DNA of 64,000 nucleotides from an uncultured Flavobacteriales bacterium (GTDB lineage: Bacteria; Bacteroidota; Bacteroidia; Flavobacteriales_D; Crocinitomicaceae), in assembly GCA_903823565.1 (NCBI GenBank), contig CAIJTF010000045.1, positions 1 to 64,000 of the forward strand, written 5' to 3'. This document shows positions 1 to 8,860 of the stretch, one piece after another (position 1 is the stretch's first letter; each line of letters begins with the position of its first letter). The notes beneath the pieces are model-generated. The model saw only the letters and a list, made by a program, of their open reading frames with translations. It was not told where the DNA came from and ran no database searches. Both the position numbers and the translations under genes were made by a program.

Positions 1-1533
1 CCGATTTCCTTTGTTGTTGCTACATTTTTAACCCATCGACTTAGCATGGATAAAGACACATTAATTTCCGTGAAAGCGTTTCTATATCTGATTATCGGCG
101 GCGGATTAATGTTCCTTTCTTTTTGGATTTCTGGATGGTTTTACGACGTTTCTTTTGACGGCCAATGGTACCATCAAGACGCCATTTTGTTTTTTTCTAA
201 AGGATGGAATCCGTATTACGACCCCTTACTTACTGATGGGGTAGTTTCTGGAAATAATGCTAATTATGTAAACCACTACCCTAAAGCCACCTGGATATAT
301 CAAAGCATTGTTTATCTTTTCTTTGGATCCATTGAGCTCGGCAAGGCTCTTCACCTACAACTCATCTTGTCATTTGGTCTTTTATTGTTTTCCTTTTTGT
401 CGACAAAAACCACCCTATCCGCCGTTTATCGGGTATTCCTTGTGTTGGTCGCCATTGCCACCCCGATAACGATGGGCCAAATTTTTAGTTTTTACGTGGA
501 CGGGGTGCTCTACTGTTTTCTTGGGCTTTTCTTGGTTTTTCTCATTAAGCACGTTGTTTACCAGGACGGGAGCCATTGGGAATTGTTTTTTTCCTTCCTG
601 TTTTTGGTTAACATAAAATTCACCGGATTGGTCTATGCGCTTTTATTTGCGTTTGCGGCTTTTCTATATTTAATGGTGATATATAAGAAGGCCTTGAAAG
701 GGTATGTAGTACGATTCTCCGCCATTGCTTTTTGTGGAATTTTCTTGTTCGGCTTCCCGACCTATGGTAGAAATCTAATTGAAAAAAATCATGTTTTTTT
801 TCCCATAATGGGTGAAAACAACGAAGGGCTTCTGATTGCACAAGCCCAATATCCTAAGGACTTTTATCCGCTTAATCGGGTTGAAAAGTTTTTTCGTGCA
901 CACGGGGCCATACCCAACTACACCGCGAATACCCACCCCTCACTTTTAAAGGAAAAACTTTTCCAACCAGGGTTTATTCGATCAAGTATCCCATATTACC
1001 GAAACCATCAGCCCGTTACGATGAGTCCTTTTGGTCCTTTCGAGTTGGAACTTTGGGTCTTATTTTCACTATCCATAATCCTGTTTTTTATCTATGTCAG
1101 AAATTGGAAAATTTATCTTCTATTGGGGTTCGTGTTGTTTTCTTTGTTGGTTCAACCTGAGTTTTGGAATTTGAGGTATGCCCCACAACTTCTTTGGATA
1201 ATTTTAGTTGTCCAAGGAGCCCTTTTGGTGGTCAATAACCGTCTTGTACGATTTTATTCCGCCTTCTTTTGCGTTTTATTTATTGGAAATGGAATGATTG
1301 CTAATATAGAAAATTGGGGTTGGGTTTCCGATAGAAACGGCCAGTTAAAATCCAAACTAATGGAACTTTCTAATAGAAAAGTAGTAATACATCCTGGTTG
1401 GATGAATTCATTTAACCTTAAACTAAACGACTACGACGTAAAGCCTTCGGCCAAGGTTGGTGATCGAAAAAAAGCCTTGGACTTTTATGAAGGTGATTTT
1501 ACGGGTTGGAAATACAACGAAATAAGCGAATGA
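1..1533 (+). CDS. GT-C-like polytopic membrane protein, 5' end outside window
   Basis: Integral membrane protein with about ten or more hydrophobic segments and a C-terminal soluble tail. The first ATG in the window is at 46, but the frame stays open back to base 1 and the 15 upstream codons are hydrophobic, so the true start probably lies to the left. A loop with DGQWYH, GWNPYYDP and VNHYPK follows the first complete helix. An acidic periplasmic first loop is typical of GT-C (ArnT/PMT-like) glycosyltransferases that use lipid-linked sugars. The stop overlaps the ATG of the UbiA-type gene by 4 bp, so the two are translationally coupled. A role in transferring a sugar from a polyprenyl-phosphate donor is inference; I do not recognise a specific family. 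Confidence 0.7.
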   Translation, partial: PISFVVATFLTHRLSMDKDTLISVKAFLYLIIGGGLMFLSFWISGWFYDVSFDGQWYHQDAILFFSKGWNPYYDPLLTDGVVSGNNANYVNHYPKATWIYQSIVYLFFGSIELGKALHLQLILSFGLLLFSFLSTKTTLSAVYRVFLVLVAIATPITMGQIFSFYVDGVLYCFLGLFLVFLIKHVVYQDGSHWELFFSFLFLVNIKFTGLVYALLFAFAAFLYLMVIYKKALKGYVVRFSAIAFCGIFLFGFPTYGRNLIEKNHVFFPIMGENNEGLLIAQAQYPKDFYPLNRVEKFFRAHGAIPNYTANTHPSLLKEKLFQPGFIRSSIPYYRNHQPVTMSPFGPFELELWVLFSLSIILFFIYVRNWKIYLLLGFVLFSLLVQPEFWNLRYAPQLLWIILVVQGALLVVNNRLVRFYSAFFCVLFIGNGMIANIENWGWVSDRNGQLKSKLMELSNRKVVIHPGWMNSFNLKLNDYDVKPSAKVGDRKKALDFYEGDFTGWKYNEISE

Positions 1534-2411
1534 TGACTTTAATTTCCTTATTGAGGGTTAAGAACTGGATTAAAAATGGCTTTATATTCTTGCCGGCCGT
1601 TTTTTCCTTACATCTCTTTACCCCGGGGGTTATTTCTTCCCTTTTGATTGGTTTCTTTTCATTTTCATTTTCCTGTTCTTTTATATACATCATTAATGAT
1701 ATTCAAGACCGCGATCGGGATGTGTTGCATCCCAGAAAAAAACTGCGCCCCATTGCCTCCGGAAAAGTTCCCATTAAAGCCGCCGTTGTTTGGGCTATTG
1801 TATGTTTTTTTGTAGCCTTTTTCTTGTCGGGGTTTATTCTTTCAAACCTACATTTTACCGTTTTGATGCTCGTATATGTAGCCATTAATGTGGCTTACTC
1901 CCTTGGAATTAAAAACGTTCCCCTCCTGGAGTTGATGGTTGTCGCGGTGAACTTTGTTATTCGAGTGTTGACGGGATGTGTTATTATTAAAGATGCGCCT
2001 TCTAATTGGATTTTAGTGGTTACTTTTTTTATGGCGCTTTTCTTGGTGGTTGTCAAGCGAAAATCAGAGCTTTTGCAGTTGAACCATGATGCTTCGGAGC
2101 ATAGAAAATCCCTTTCCGCTTACACGGTTTCTTTCCTAAACGTGCTCATTTATTTTTCAGCCACGATTACCCTAACTTCCTATTTATTGTATTCTATGGA
2201 CCCTGAAGTAGTACGTTCGCTCAACTCCCCCTATATTTTATATAGTTCTCTTTTTGTTTTACTCGGCTTGATTCGATACATTCAAATTAGTGAATTATCC
2301 TTGTACGAAGGGGAAGGAGACCCCACAACGCTTTTATTTAAAGACGTATTTCTTGGGGCAACGATTGGTGCCTGGGTATTATACCTTGTTTTTATCCTTT
2401 ATGTCCTCTAA
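1530..2411 (+). CDS. UbiA-family prenyltransferase, decaprenyl-phosphate phosphoribosyltransferase-like
   Basis: Polytopic UbiA-superfamily enzyme of about 293 aa. The first Asp-rich motif is NDIQDRDRD (N56-D64), followed by HPRKKLRPIASG; the second region reads YSLGIKNVPLLE. This order (ND..D...D..HP.K..RPIA.G, then YS...K..P.LE and F.IR...G) matches the branch containing mycobacterial Rv3806c, which couples PRPP to decaprenyl phosphate, rather than menaquinone or heme-O synthases. ATG at 1530 is chosen because it overlaps the previous stop as ATGA; an in-frame ATG at 1506 would add eight residues. The next gene, a HAD phosphatase, overlaps its 3' end by 11 bp, suggesting synthesis then dephosphorylation of a lipid-linked phosphopentose. 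Family is secure; exact substrate is inferred. Confidence 0.85.
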   Translation: MMTLISLLRVKNWIKNGFIFLPAVFSLHLFTPGVISSLLIGFFSFSFSCSFIYIINDIQDRDRDVLHPRKKLRPIASGKVPIKAAVVWAIVCFFVAFFLSGFILSNLHFTVLMLVYVAINVAYSLGIKNVPLLELMVVAVNFVIRVLTGCVIIKDAPSNWILVVTFFMALFLVVVKRKSELLQLNHDASEHRKSLSAYTVSFLNVLIYFSATITLTSYLLYSMDPEVVRSLNSPYILYSSLFVLLGLIRYIQISELSLYEGEGDPTTLLFKDVFLGATIGAWVLYLVFILYVL

Positions 2412-3006
2412 ACCACACCAACTGGTCTTTTTTGATTTTGATGGGACCTTATATCGGGGGGACTCGCTTTTAGATTTTTGTCTATTCTTTTATCGTAAAA
2501 ATCCCCATAGGCTACGGTTTCTCCTAAAACAATTTTACGCGTTTATACTATGGCGCTGGGGCCGTATTGATACAACGGAATTTAAATCGCGATTCATGGC
2601 GTTCTTACACCGAGATCCTATGGAAAAAGTGGAACAGGCCGTGGGTGCTTTCTGGAACGGTCGATCATCGTTTAATCCTGAGGTTGTCTCGGCTTTGAAG
2701 GAGGCGCAAAAACAAGGGTTTACCTGTATTCTCGTTTCGGCTTCACCGGATGTTTTGTTGGCCCCCATGAAGAAGGTATTCCAGTTTGATGAAATAATTA
2801 GCACCGTTGCCTTTTGTTCCGAGGAAGGATGGGGGCTGGGAATCAATTGCCGAGGTGCTGAGAAGTGGAAAAGGATAACAGAAAAATACCCCTCTTTTTC
2901 TCTTCATAAGGCTTATTCAGATAATAAAGACGATCAAGACATTCTTAAAAAAGCGGCAGAGGGATTTGTGGTTTATAAGGGAAAAATAAGCTTGCTTAAG
3001 GATTAG
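2401..3006 (+). CDS. HAD-superfamily (subfamily IB-like) phosphatase
   Basis: Soluble HAD hydrolase of 201 aa. Motif I is FFDFDGT with nucleophile D12 and general acid D14; motif II is VSASPD; the final acidic motif is YSDNKDDQD. The helical cap between motifs I and II fits the phosphoserine-phosphatase-like IB group. ATG at 2401 is chosen because it places motif I about 11 residues from the N-terminus; the longer reading from 2290 only translates the end of the UbiA gene in another frame. It overlaps the UbiA gene by 11 bp, so the likely substrate is the phosphorylated lipid-linked pentose made by that enzyme (inference). The 3' end overlaps the convergent YqaA-GT-C fusion by 11 bp. Confidence 0.85.
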   Translation: MSSKPHQLVFFDFDGTLYRGDSLLDFCLFFYRKNPHRLRFLLKQFYAFILWRWGRIDTTEFKSRFMAFLHRDPMEKVEQAVGAFWNGRSSFNPEVVSALKEAQKQGFTCILVSASPDVLLAPMKKVFQFDEIISTVAFCSEEGWGLGINCRGAEKWKRITEKYPSFSLHKAYSDNKDDQDILKKAAEGFVVYKGKISLLKD

Positions 3007-5056
3007 GGTGATCGACGATAAACGCAGCGTCTAATCGTTGCTGGACCACTTCAGAGATTTTATTTGCTTTTGCTTTTTGTTGAACTTTGCTTTTCCAAAT
3101 CGGGTCTTGGTTGATTTTCAATACTATTTTTTTTATTTCCGCTTCCCGCCGATCACGGAGAATCGTCTTCTTTGCATTCAGCCCTTGAAGGTCTTGCTCG
3201 TTAAAATAATACCATTTTTCCTTTCCGGACCTAACCTTGTATGCATCTACTTTGGTGGGCGAGTCTGCTACACCCAGGATTTTTAGCGTGTCTAAATTAT
3301 CCTCGTGAACCGCAATTTTAGTGATCTTGTTATCGCTGTTGTAGTATAAAACGGGAGAGCTCTGTTTTGAAAAATCAAACCTCTGGGCCGTTCTCGCTAT
3401 AAAAATTTGAGGGTCGGGATTGTACCAAGATGGGTGGTGGTTAAGCCACCAGGTGGCCAAAGGCATATGACTTAAATTTGACCAATCAAAGCGATTGAAG
3501 GGGGAATGGAGCTTTATAAGCCATACTTGAGAAACAAGACCAACAACAAAAACCAACCGTTGATTAAAACGAGGTTTTGTCGTTAAGAGATGAATGCTGT
3601 GAAATAAGATCGGAACAGCAATCCAAGTGCTGTAGCGATTTACAATGGCCATTCCATGGTTCCAATTACTCATAGAACACACGACAAGGGTCATCATCAA
3701 GACAATACCCGGCAAGAAATCCCAATGAGAAATTGTTTTGTTTTTTAGGCAGATTATTGCCCGCTGGAAAAGTAAACCCACATAAACGAACATCCAAAGG
3801 CCAATTCCTACAATCAACCCTTGATTCCAATCCATAAAAAAACCAAATACCCTTGAAAAAGTAATATTATCTAACGACAAGTACCCTGCGTCCTTTATCA
3901 AGCTCGTCGTTCCGAACAAAAACCAAAAGTATAACGAAGGAAGGAAGGGAATAATCGCTGTAGCCAAAAGCCCCATCCTTTTTTTTATGCTTGTTTTATA
4001 TTCCATCCACAACGGAACCATCATCCACAAAAACAATAATAAAAGTGGCTGATTTTGAAGGGACGCAAGGGCAACGAGCAGTAATCCAATCCAACGATAG
4101 GAATGAACCCACGCGAAAAAGCTGGAGGATAGCAAGACAAACGTTAATACTTCCGGATGAGTCCAGTTTAGGTAATAGAAAATTCCGCTAAAAAACAATA
4201 CGAACAAGGGAAATAGCTCTAACCGATTTCGTTTGTAAAAAAGAAAGAAAATCCAACCTAAAAATCCAACCCAAAAGAAGGCATTTGTATAAATAAACGC
4301 CTTTATGGGATGAAATCCTACTTGAGCCGACACCCACCTCATCGGAGCGTTTAACAAGGAATAAAAAACAAAATGGTAACCATAGACCTCGCCTGATGGA
4401 TTTCGATAAAAACCACCATACTCCCCTCTATTTTTATCCATTAGGAACCGTTCCATCTCATCGAACGCCTGTTTTTTATAATTGTGATTCCAAGATTGAT
4501 AGGAAAGAAAGTCGGTCTTGAAAGTGCGGTAGTCCTCTATTCTAATTTCCGGAGTGCCGTGGTTTTTCCAAGCCTCAGCAGTAAGAATGTACTCTATTCC
4601 ATCCCCCGTTGCATAAGGCTCTGCTTTATTAATGTAAAGACTGAATAAAAGAAGGATGAAATACCTTAATGCCTTACCAATAAAAATAAAAAGGAAGGTT
4701 TTTTTCCAGGGGGACCTAAAAAATCCTAAAGCAACGGCCAAAACATCACCAACGAATGGCAACCATGAAAGAAAAGCCATCCAGGCGCCATATCGATGTA
4801 TTTTTTCTTTCCATTTTTCAATTTGATCGGAAGTAACCCCAACCTTTTTTAACCAGTTAGGTTTTGCTAAATAACCAATCCCATAGTTTAAAAAGCCCCC
4901 TAGGGTATTTCCCGCAGTAGCAACCAATAGACAAATCCAGGGATTAAATGAAAAAAGCATCAATAAGAAAAGTGCTTCAGAGGCAACAGGAAGTATCGTG
5001 GCTGCTAAAAATGCGGCCAAAAACAATCCTAGATATCCCAGTGCAATCCAATCCAT
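2996..5056 (-). CDS. YqaA/DedA-type domain fused to GT-C-like membrane domain
   Basis: Inner-membrane protein of 686 aa built from two parts. Residues 1 to about 140 form a complete YqaA-type (DedA/SNARE-associated Golgi) domain: ATILPVASEALF, GNTLGGFLNYGIG, WLPFVGDVLAVALG and GKALRYF are all in the expected order, and the family is normally about 140 aa. The chain then runs straight into KAEPYATGDGIEYILTAEAW, the acidic first loop of a GT-C-like protein, followed by eight or more helices and a soluble C-terminal tail. The last YqaA helix would serve as the first helix of the GT-C part. The reading frame is continuous with no sign of frameshift. It starts directly after a terminator and ends overlapping the HAD gene. 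Role unknown; lipid flipping or transport plus glycosyl transfer is inference. Confidence 0.8.
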   Translation of the reverse strand: MDWIALGYLGLFLAAFLAATILPVASEALFLLMLFSFNPWICLLVATAGNTLGGFLNYGIGYLAKPNWLKKVGVTSDQIEKWKEKIHRYGAWMAFLSWLPFVGDVLAVALGFFRSPWKKTFLFIFIGKALRYFILLLFSLYINKAEPYATGDGIEYILTAEAWKNHGTPEIRIEDYRTFKTDFLSYQSWNHNYKKQAFDEMERFLMDKNRGEYGGFYRNPSGEVYGYHFVFYSLLNAPMRWVSAQVGFHPIKAFIYTNAFFWVGFLGWIFFLFYKRNRLELFPLFVLFFSGIFYYLNWTHPEVLTFVLLSSSFFAWVHSYRWIGLLLVALASLQNQPLLLLFLWMMVPLWMEYKTSIKKRMGLLATAIIPFLPSLYFWFLFGTTSLIKDAGYLSLDNITFSRVFGFFMDWNQGLIVGIGLWMFVYVGLLFQRAIICLKNKTISHWDFLPGIVLMMTLVVCSMSNWNHGMAIVNRYSTWIAVPILFHSIHLLTTKPRFNQRLVFVVGLVSQVWLIKLHSPFNRFDWSNLSHMPLATWWLNHHPSWYNPDPQIFIARTAQRFDFSKQSSPVLYYNSDNKITKIAVHEDNLDTLKILGVADSPTKVDAYKVRSGKEKWYYFNEQDLQGLNAKKTILRDRREAEIKKIVLKINQDPIWKSKVQQKAKANKISEVVQQRLDAAFIVDHPNP

Positions 5057-5064
5057 AAAAAAAA

Positions 5065-5084
5065 AAGGCCGGATTACCGGCCTT
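5065..5084 (-). terminator. Rho-independent terminator of the T9SS gene
   Basis: On the minus strand a perfect 8-bp stem (AAGGCCGG, TAAT loop, CCGGCCTT) is followed by an uninterrupted run of T residues that reaches the ATG at 5056. It sits 18 bp past the stop of the T9SS protein gene. The U-tract ends exactly at the start codon of the next gene, so that gene must rely on readthrough or on a promoter inside the hairpin region. Confidence 0.85.
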
Positions 5085-5102
5085 AATTAGGTTTGTTACA
5101 TA

Positions 5103-6920
5103 TTACTGTTTGGTGAATTTCTTGGTTGCAAAACCATCTTTGGTTTGAATTTTCACCGTATAAATTCCTTCGCAAAGGTCTTGAATGTTAATGGTATGAA
5201 GCGAAACCCCATTGTTAGCTGCAATCTTTTCTACTTTTACTACGGACCCTACGCTATTATAAACCGTCACAATTCCTTCAGTAGCGTTTTTAACATCCAA
5301 TTTAACGTTTAGCATTTCGTTGGCAGGATTCGGATAAATCACCGTTGAAACAGTGTTCAACCCTTCATTCAGCCCTATGGTTGGATTAAAATTTAAGCGC
5401 ACCCAAGGAGTGGACGTTTGATAGTACCAGGTATTATCTAGTAAATCTAAAAAGAACGAAGTTTGTGGAACAGAAGATCCTGCATTTACTACTTTTAGCC
5501 CAGGACCATAAGCGCCCACTACCGCCAAGTAGGTGTTGTTGGCCATAAGGTTTACCGGGACATTTAAAGCAATCATTTTGTTCACATTTAAATCTGGTGC
5601 AGAAACAATAAATGGATCGGATTCAGATTCAAAAACAAAATCGCCATTGGCATCAATGGAATAAATTTTTACAAAAATTTCGGTTCCAACCGTGGTGCCG
5701 TTTGCTCCCCCTAAAAGCCTTACGTCAATCCCTTTAAGTTCTTGATCGGCCCAAATATCGAATAAGTTTCCCGATTCAAAACCATCCGTTCCATTGGAGG
5801 TAGATCCTGCCGGAGTACCATTGTCTCTCGCATAGATATAATCGTTTACATTGAACGTGGTATTGGTGAAAGCATTGTTTGTAGGAACGTCGTCTATCGA
5901 GTCTGCTGAGAGCGAGTGAACAACGGTATAGTTTCCAATCGCTGAAGGGGTGAAGGGCGTTGAAACCGTTAAGGTAGCAGTATCCAAGGAAGGAATTGTA
6001 ACTGGAGCGGAAGACCCCGTGAAGGCACCGTTGTTAATGTTTACATCATACTGTGCTCCCGGTTGTGCGTTTATTCCGCCGTTGAAGGCTTTAATTTCAA
6101 AATCTATAGGGGCGGTTTGAGTTACAGGGATTTGATAATAATACAACCCTGCTGTTCCCCAATACTTATCCGTAACGCTTAAGTCGTTGGTGGGATTGGT
6201 AACAATTTTAACATTATCAATGTACCAACCATACGTGATCCAAAGGTTCGGGTTCGTCGCTGCACTGGGATAGTTTGTTGTCCAGCTAAATCTAATCCAA
6301 ACATTACCCGGATTAGCGGGAAGGGTGGTGGCTAAATTTATACTCTTTACATCTGGATTACTGTAAGCAGAACCTCCAGAGGCGGAAAGAACGGATTTAT
6401 CAAGGTTGTCACCTACCGTTACAAAGGTTACGCCGTCGTAACTTATTTGGATTTCTTGTAAATCATTAAACCGTGCACCATACTGTTCGAAAGAAAGGCT
6501 AACGTGATTGGTTCCACCCAATGCCGAAATATCGATTGGATTTGCGGTTGTAAGGGTATAGGTGACGGCCAAGGCTTGCGTACCAGGAGTTTGAGTGGGG
6601 TCGCCGTTCACCAATTCGGCATAGTTTCCGCCACCCGTAGAATTTATTCCGTTGGCTGAATACCATCCATCAGAGACGTTGTTTATATTCCAACCATATT
6701 CAATGCCCGATTGACCGCTATTATCAATGGTCCAGTTGCCTGGGTTGTCAAAATTGTCAGACCACAAGGTAATGCCTAAGCTTTTCTGAGTTTCTGCCGG
6801 CTTTTCCGAAAGCGTGCTCGCCTTAGGGACAAGGGTGTTTGCGGTTTGAATTATTGGGCTTTTTTGGGCCAAGGTAATGGCGCTTAAGCCAAGGAAACAA
6901 ACAAGTAGATTTCTTTTCAT
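5103..6920 (-). CDS. Secreted T9SS cargo protein with CARDB-like and beta-sandwich domains
   Basis: 605-aa secreted protein. The N-terminus has a signal peptide (MKRNLLVCFLGLSAITLAQ) with cleavage near residue 19. A beta-sandwich region at about 50-240 resembles MAM/concanavalin-like adhesion domains (NPGNVWIRFSW, YGWYIDNVKI). Residues 245-355 look like a CARDB-type Ig fold (PTNDLSVTDKYW ... LSADSIDDVPTNNAFTN). The last 80 residues form a type A T9SS sorting domain beginning VIYPNPANEMLNV and ending GIYTVKIQTKDGFATKKF. Expected to be exported across the outer membrane and cleaved or anchored at the surface. No catalytic residues recognised; adhesion or matrix function is inference. It is followed by a strong terminator and appears monocistronic. 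Confidence 0.85.
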   Translation of the reverse strand: MKRNLLVCFLGLSAITLAQKSPIIQTANTLVPKASTLSEKPAETQKSLGITLWSDNFDNPGNWTIDNSGQSGIEYGWNINNVSDGWYSANGINSTGGGNYAELVNGDPTQTPGTQALAVTYTLTTANPIDISALGGTNHVSLSFEQYGARFNDLQEIQISYDGVTFVTVGDNLDKSVLSASGGSAYSNPDVKSINLATTLPANPGNVWIRFSWTTNYPSAATNPNLWITYGWYIDNVKIVTNPTNDLSVTDKYWGTAGLYYYQIPVTQTAPIDFEIKAFNGGINAQPGAQYDVNINNGAFTGSSAPVTIPSLDTATLTVSTPFTPSAIGNYTVVHSLSADSIDDVPTNNAFTNTTFNVNDYIYARDNGTPAGSTSNGTDGFESGNLFDIWADQELKGIDVRLLGGANGTTVGTEIFVKIYSIDANGDFVFESESDPFIVSAPDLNVNKMIALNVPVNLMANNTYLAVVGAYGPGLKVVNAGSSVPQTSFFLDLLDNTWYYQTSTPWVRLNFNPTIGLNEGLNTVSTVIYPNPANEMLNVKLDVKNATEGIVTVYNSVGSVVKVEKIAANNGVSLHTINIQDLCEGIYTVKIQTKDGFATKKFTKQ

Positions 6921-6965
6921 AGATTATTTTTAATTCAACGCATAAAAATATAAAAAGCAAAGTAA

Positions 6966-7751
6966 TTAACCCAATCTTTCTTTTAAAAAGGGAAGGTTTT
7001 TTCTAGATTCACAAAGCAACGATTGCGAAAGGGTAAGGCTAAGAATTCCTTCGTTTACATCCCCTAATGAACCCAACACAGAGCCTTCGGGAGAATAAAG
7101 CGCAGAATGACCATTATAGGCCAAGTTGTTTCCATCCATTCCCGTTCGATTAACTGCACACACGAAGGCTTGATTCTCCAATGCACGGGCGGAAAGCAAT
7201 AAATTCCAGTGATCAATTCGTTTTGCGGGCCAATTTGCAACATATAGCAAGGCATCGTATCGAAAACTTCCATCGGCCATTACTTGGTTACGAGAGGCCT
7301 CGGGAAACCGCAAATCAAAGCAAATTTGCAACATGAGGTTCCATCCCTTAACGGAGACTATTACCTCATCCCTTCCCGCATCAAATGCCGCCTTTTCTCC
7401 TCCTAAAGCAAAAAGATGGCGCTTATCATAAATCGATACTTTTCCGTCCTGCTCCACCAATACGCCCCGGTTAACGAAACCGGTTTCTGTTTTCGCCATC
7501 ATGGAGGTATAAAGCGCCGTATTATAAGCCCTAGAAAGGCGTTTTAAAAAATCAAGGCCTTCAGAGTCTATCCACGCTTCTGAACATAGCTGCGTATTCA
7601 TCGAAAAGCCGGTTTCAAACATTTCCGGCAACAACACGAGATCCATGCTGTTTTGGTTTTTTTCCATCAGCGATGTTATCTTGGCGTAATTCCTTTTTGG
7701 CGCCTCCCAATATTGGTCAAACTGAACGAGGCCTACGGTTAAATCTTGCAT
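6966..7751 (-). CDS. Omega-amidase (carbon-nitrogen hydrolase, YafV/Nit2-like)
   Basis: Cytosolic nitrilase-superfamily amidase, 261 aa. The catalytic triad is visible: E43 in LLPEMFETGF, K110 in YDKRHLF and C144 in QICFDLRFPE, the last being characteristic of the YafV/Nit2 group. These enzymes hydrolyse alpha-ketoglutaramate and alpha-ketosuccinamate, the 2-oxo products of glutamine or asparagine transamination. The start overlaps the end of the upstream transaminase gene by 13 bp, and the transaminase is of the glutamine/methionine-using class, so the pair probably forms the transaminase-omega-amidase route for methionine or aromatic keto-acid recycling. Length and start agree with the family. 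Confidence 0.9.
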   Translation of the reverse strand: MQDLTVGLVQFDQYWEAPKRNYAKITSLMEKNQNSMDLVLLPEMFETGFSMNTQLCSEAWIDSEGLDFLKRLSRAYNTALYTSMMAKTETGFVNRGVLVEQDGKVSIYDKRHLFALGGEKAAFDAGRDEVIVSVKGWNLMLQICFDLRFPEASRNQVMADGSFRYDALLYVANWPAKRIDHWNLLLSARALENQAFVCAVNRTGMDGNNLAYNGHSALYSPEGSVLGSLGDVNEGILSLTLSQSLLCESRKNLPFLKERLG

Positions 7752-8860
7752 AATCTTTCGGTTGCATCCATTATGGTTTGATTATCTTTTGCGAAACAAA
7801 GACGTATCTTTTGGTGGTCTTCCTTGCTTTCATAGAACACTGAATAGGGAATCGCCGCGACACCAATTTCTTGGGTAAGCCATCGACAAAATTCTTCGTC
7901 CCCTTGATCGCTAACCCTCTTGAAATCTAACGATTGAAAATACGTGCCCTCACAAGGAAGCAAAGAAAATTTACTTTTTTCTAATGCCTTTCGAAGGAGG
8001 TTTCTTTTCTGAAGGTACGAGATTCGAACTTCCTCTGGATTAAAATTAGGTAAATACCTAGCGATTCCTTCTTGCATAACCGAATTAACGGAAAAAACGA
8101 GGTACTGATGAACCGCTAAAATGGGCCTCATGAGCGACTCTGGCGCGGTCAAATAACCCATTTTCCAACCGGTCGCTTGAAGCGATTTACCAAAGGAAGA
8201 AACGACTACAGCACGATTCTTTATTTCGCTTCGGTTACGAACGCTTAGGTGCGGTTTTTCATAAAATAGAAATTCATAAACCTCATCGGAAAGGACTTTT
8301 AACTGAGGGTTTTTATCCAATAAGTCTGACAGCCGTTGGTAATCTTCCTCGCGCCACATAATGCCGCTTGGATTGTGAGGAGAATTAATAATAATGAGTG
8401 CTGTTTTATCCGAAACCACATCAAAAATAAGATTCCAATCGGGTAAAAAGTCATTATTCAATGAAAGGTGTATCGGTTTTGCGCCCACCAACATAATGGG
8501 GTATTCGTAGCAATCATAGCAAGGATCGAGAAGGACAACCTCTTCACCAGAGTTTACTAGGGCTTGGATTGCCGTAAAAATTCCCTGCGTTGCACCTGCA
8601 GTAATTAAGACCTCATCTATTGAAAGTTGGGTGTTTTGTGTTCGGTCCACAAATTGAATAATAGCTTCTCGCAAATGCATGGAACCTTGATAGGGGGCAT
8701 ATTGATGATGGTTTTCATCCAATACTTCTTTTAAATTACTTAATAAACGATAATCAATTGGAAGGTTGGGGAAGCCTTGGGCTAAGTTAATCGCTCCACA
8801 AGCCGACGCTAAGCGGCTCATTTCTGAAAAAATGCTGGGACCCACTACTCGGTTTTTCAT
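7739..8860 (-). CDS. PLP aminotransferase, YbdL / kynurenine-aminotransferase-like (methionine aminotransferase)
   Basis: Fold-type I, class I/II aminotransferase of 373 aa. AINLAQGFPNLP near residue 23, N163 in PHNPSG, D192 in SDEVYE and the PLP lysine K225 in SSFGKS mark the family; a C-terminal IRLCFA carries the carboxylate-binding arginine. The AINLAQGFP opening is typical of YbdL and glutamine transaminase K / kynurenine aminotransferase, which use methionine, glutamine and aromatic amino acids. It overlaps the S41 protease gene by 4 bp upstream and the omega-amidase by 13 bp downstream, giving a tight three-gene operon. With a kynureninase at 56 kb, kynurenine could also be a substrate, but omega-amidase linkage favours amino-donor glutamine. 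Confidence 0.9.
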   Translation of the reverse strand: MKNRVVGPSIFSEMSRLASACGAINLAQGFPNLPIDYRLLSNLKEVLDENHHQYAPYQGSMHLREAIIQFVDRTQNTQLSIDEVLITAGATQGIFTAIQALVNSGEEVVLLDPCYDCYEYPIMLVGAKPIHLSLNNDFLPDWNLIFDVVSDKTALIIINSPHNPSGIMWREEDYQRLSDLLDKNPQLKVLSDEVYEFLFYEKPHLSVRNRSEIKNRAVVVSSFGKSLQATGWKMGYLTAPESLMRPILAVHQYLVFSVNSVMQEGIARYLPNFNPEEVRISYLQKRNLLRKALEKSKFSLLPCEGTYFQSLDFKRVSDQGDEEFCRWLTQEIGVAAIPYSVFYESKEDHQKIRLCFAKDNQTIMDATERLCKI

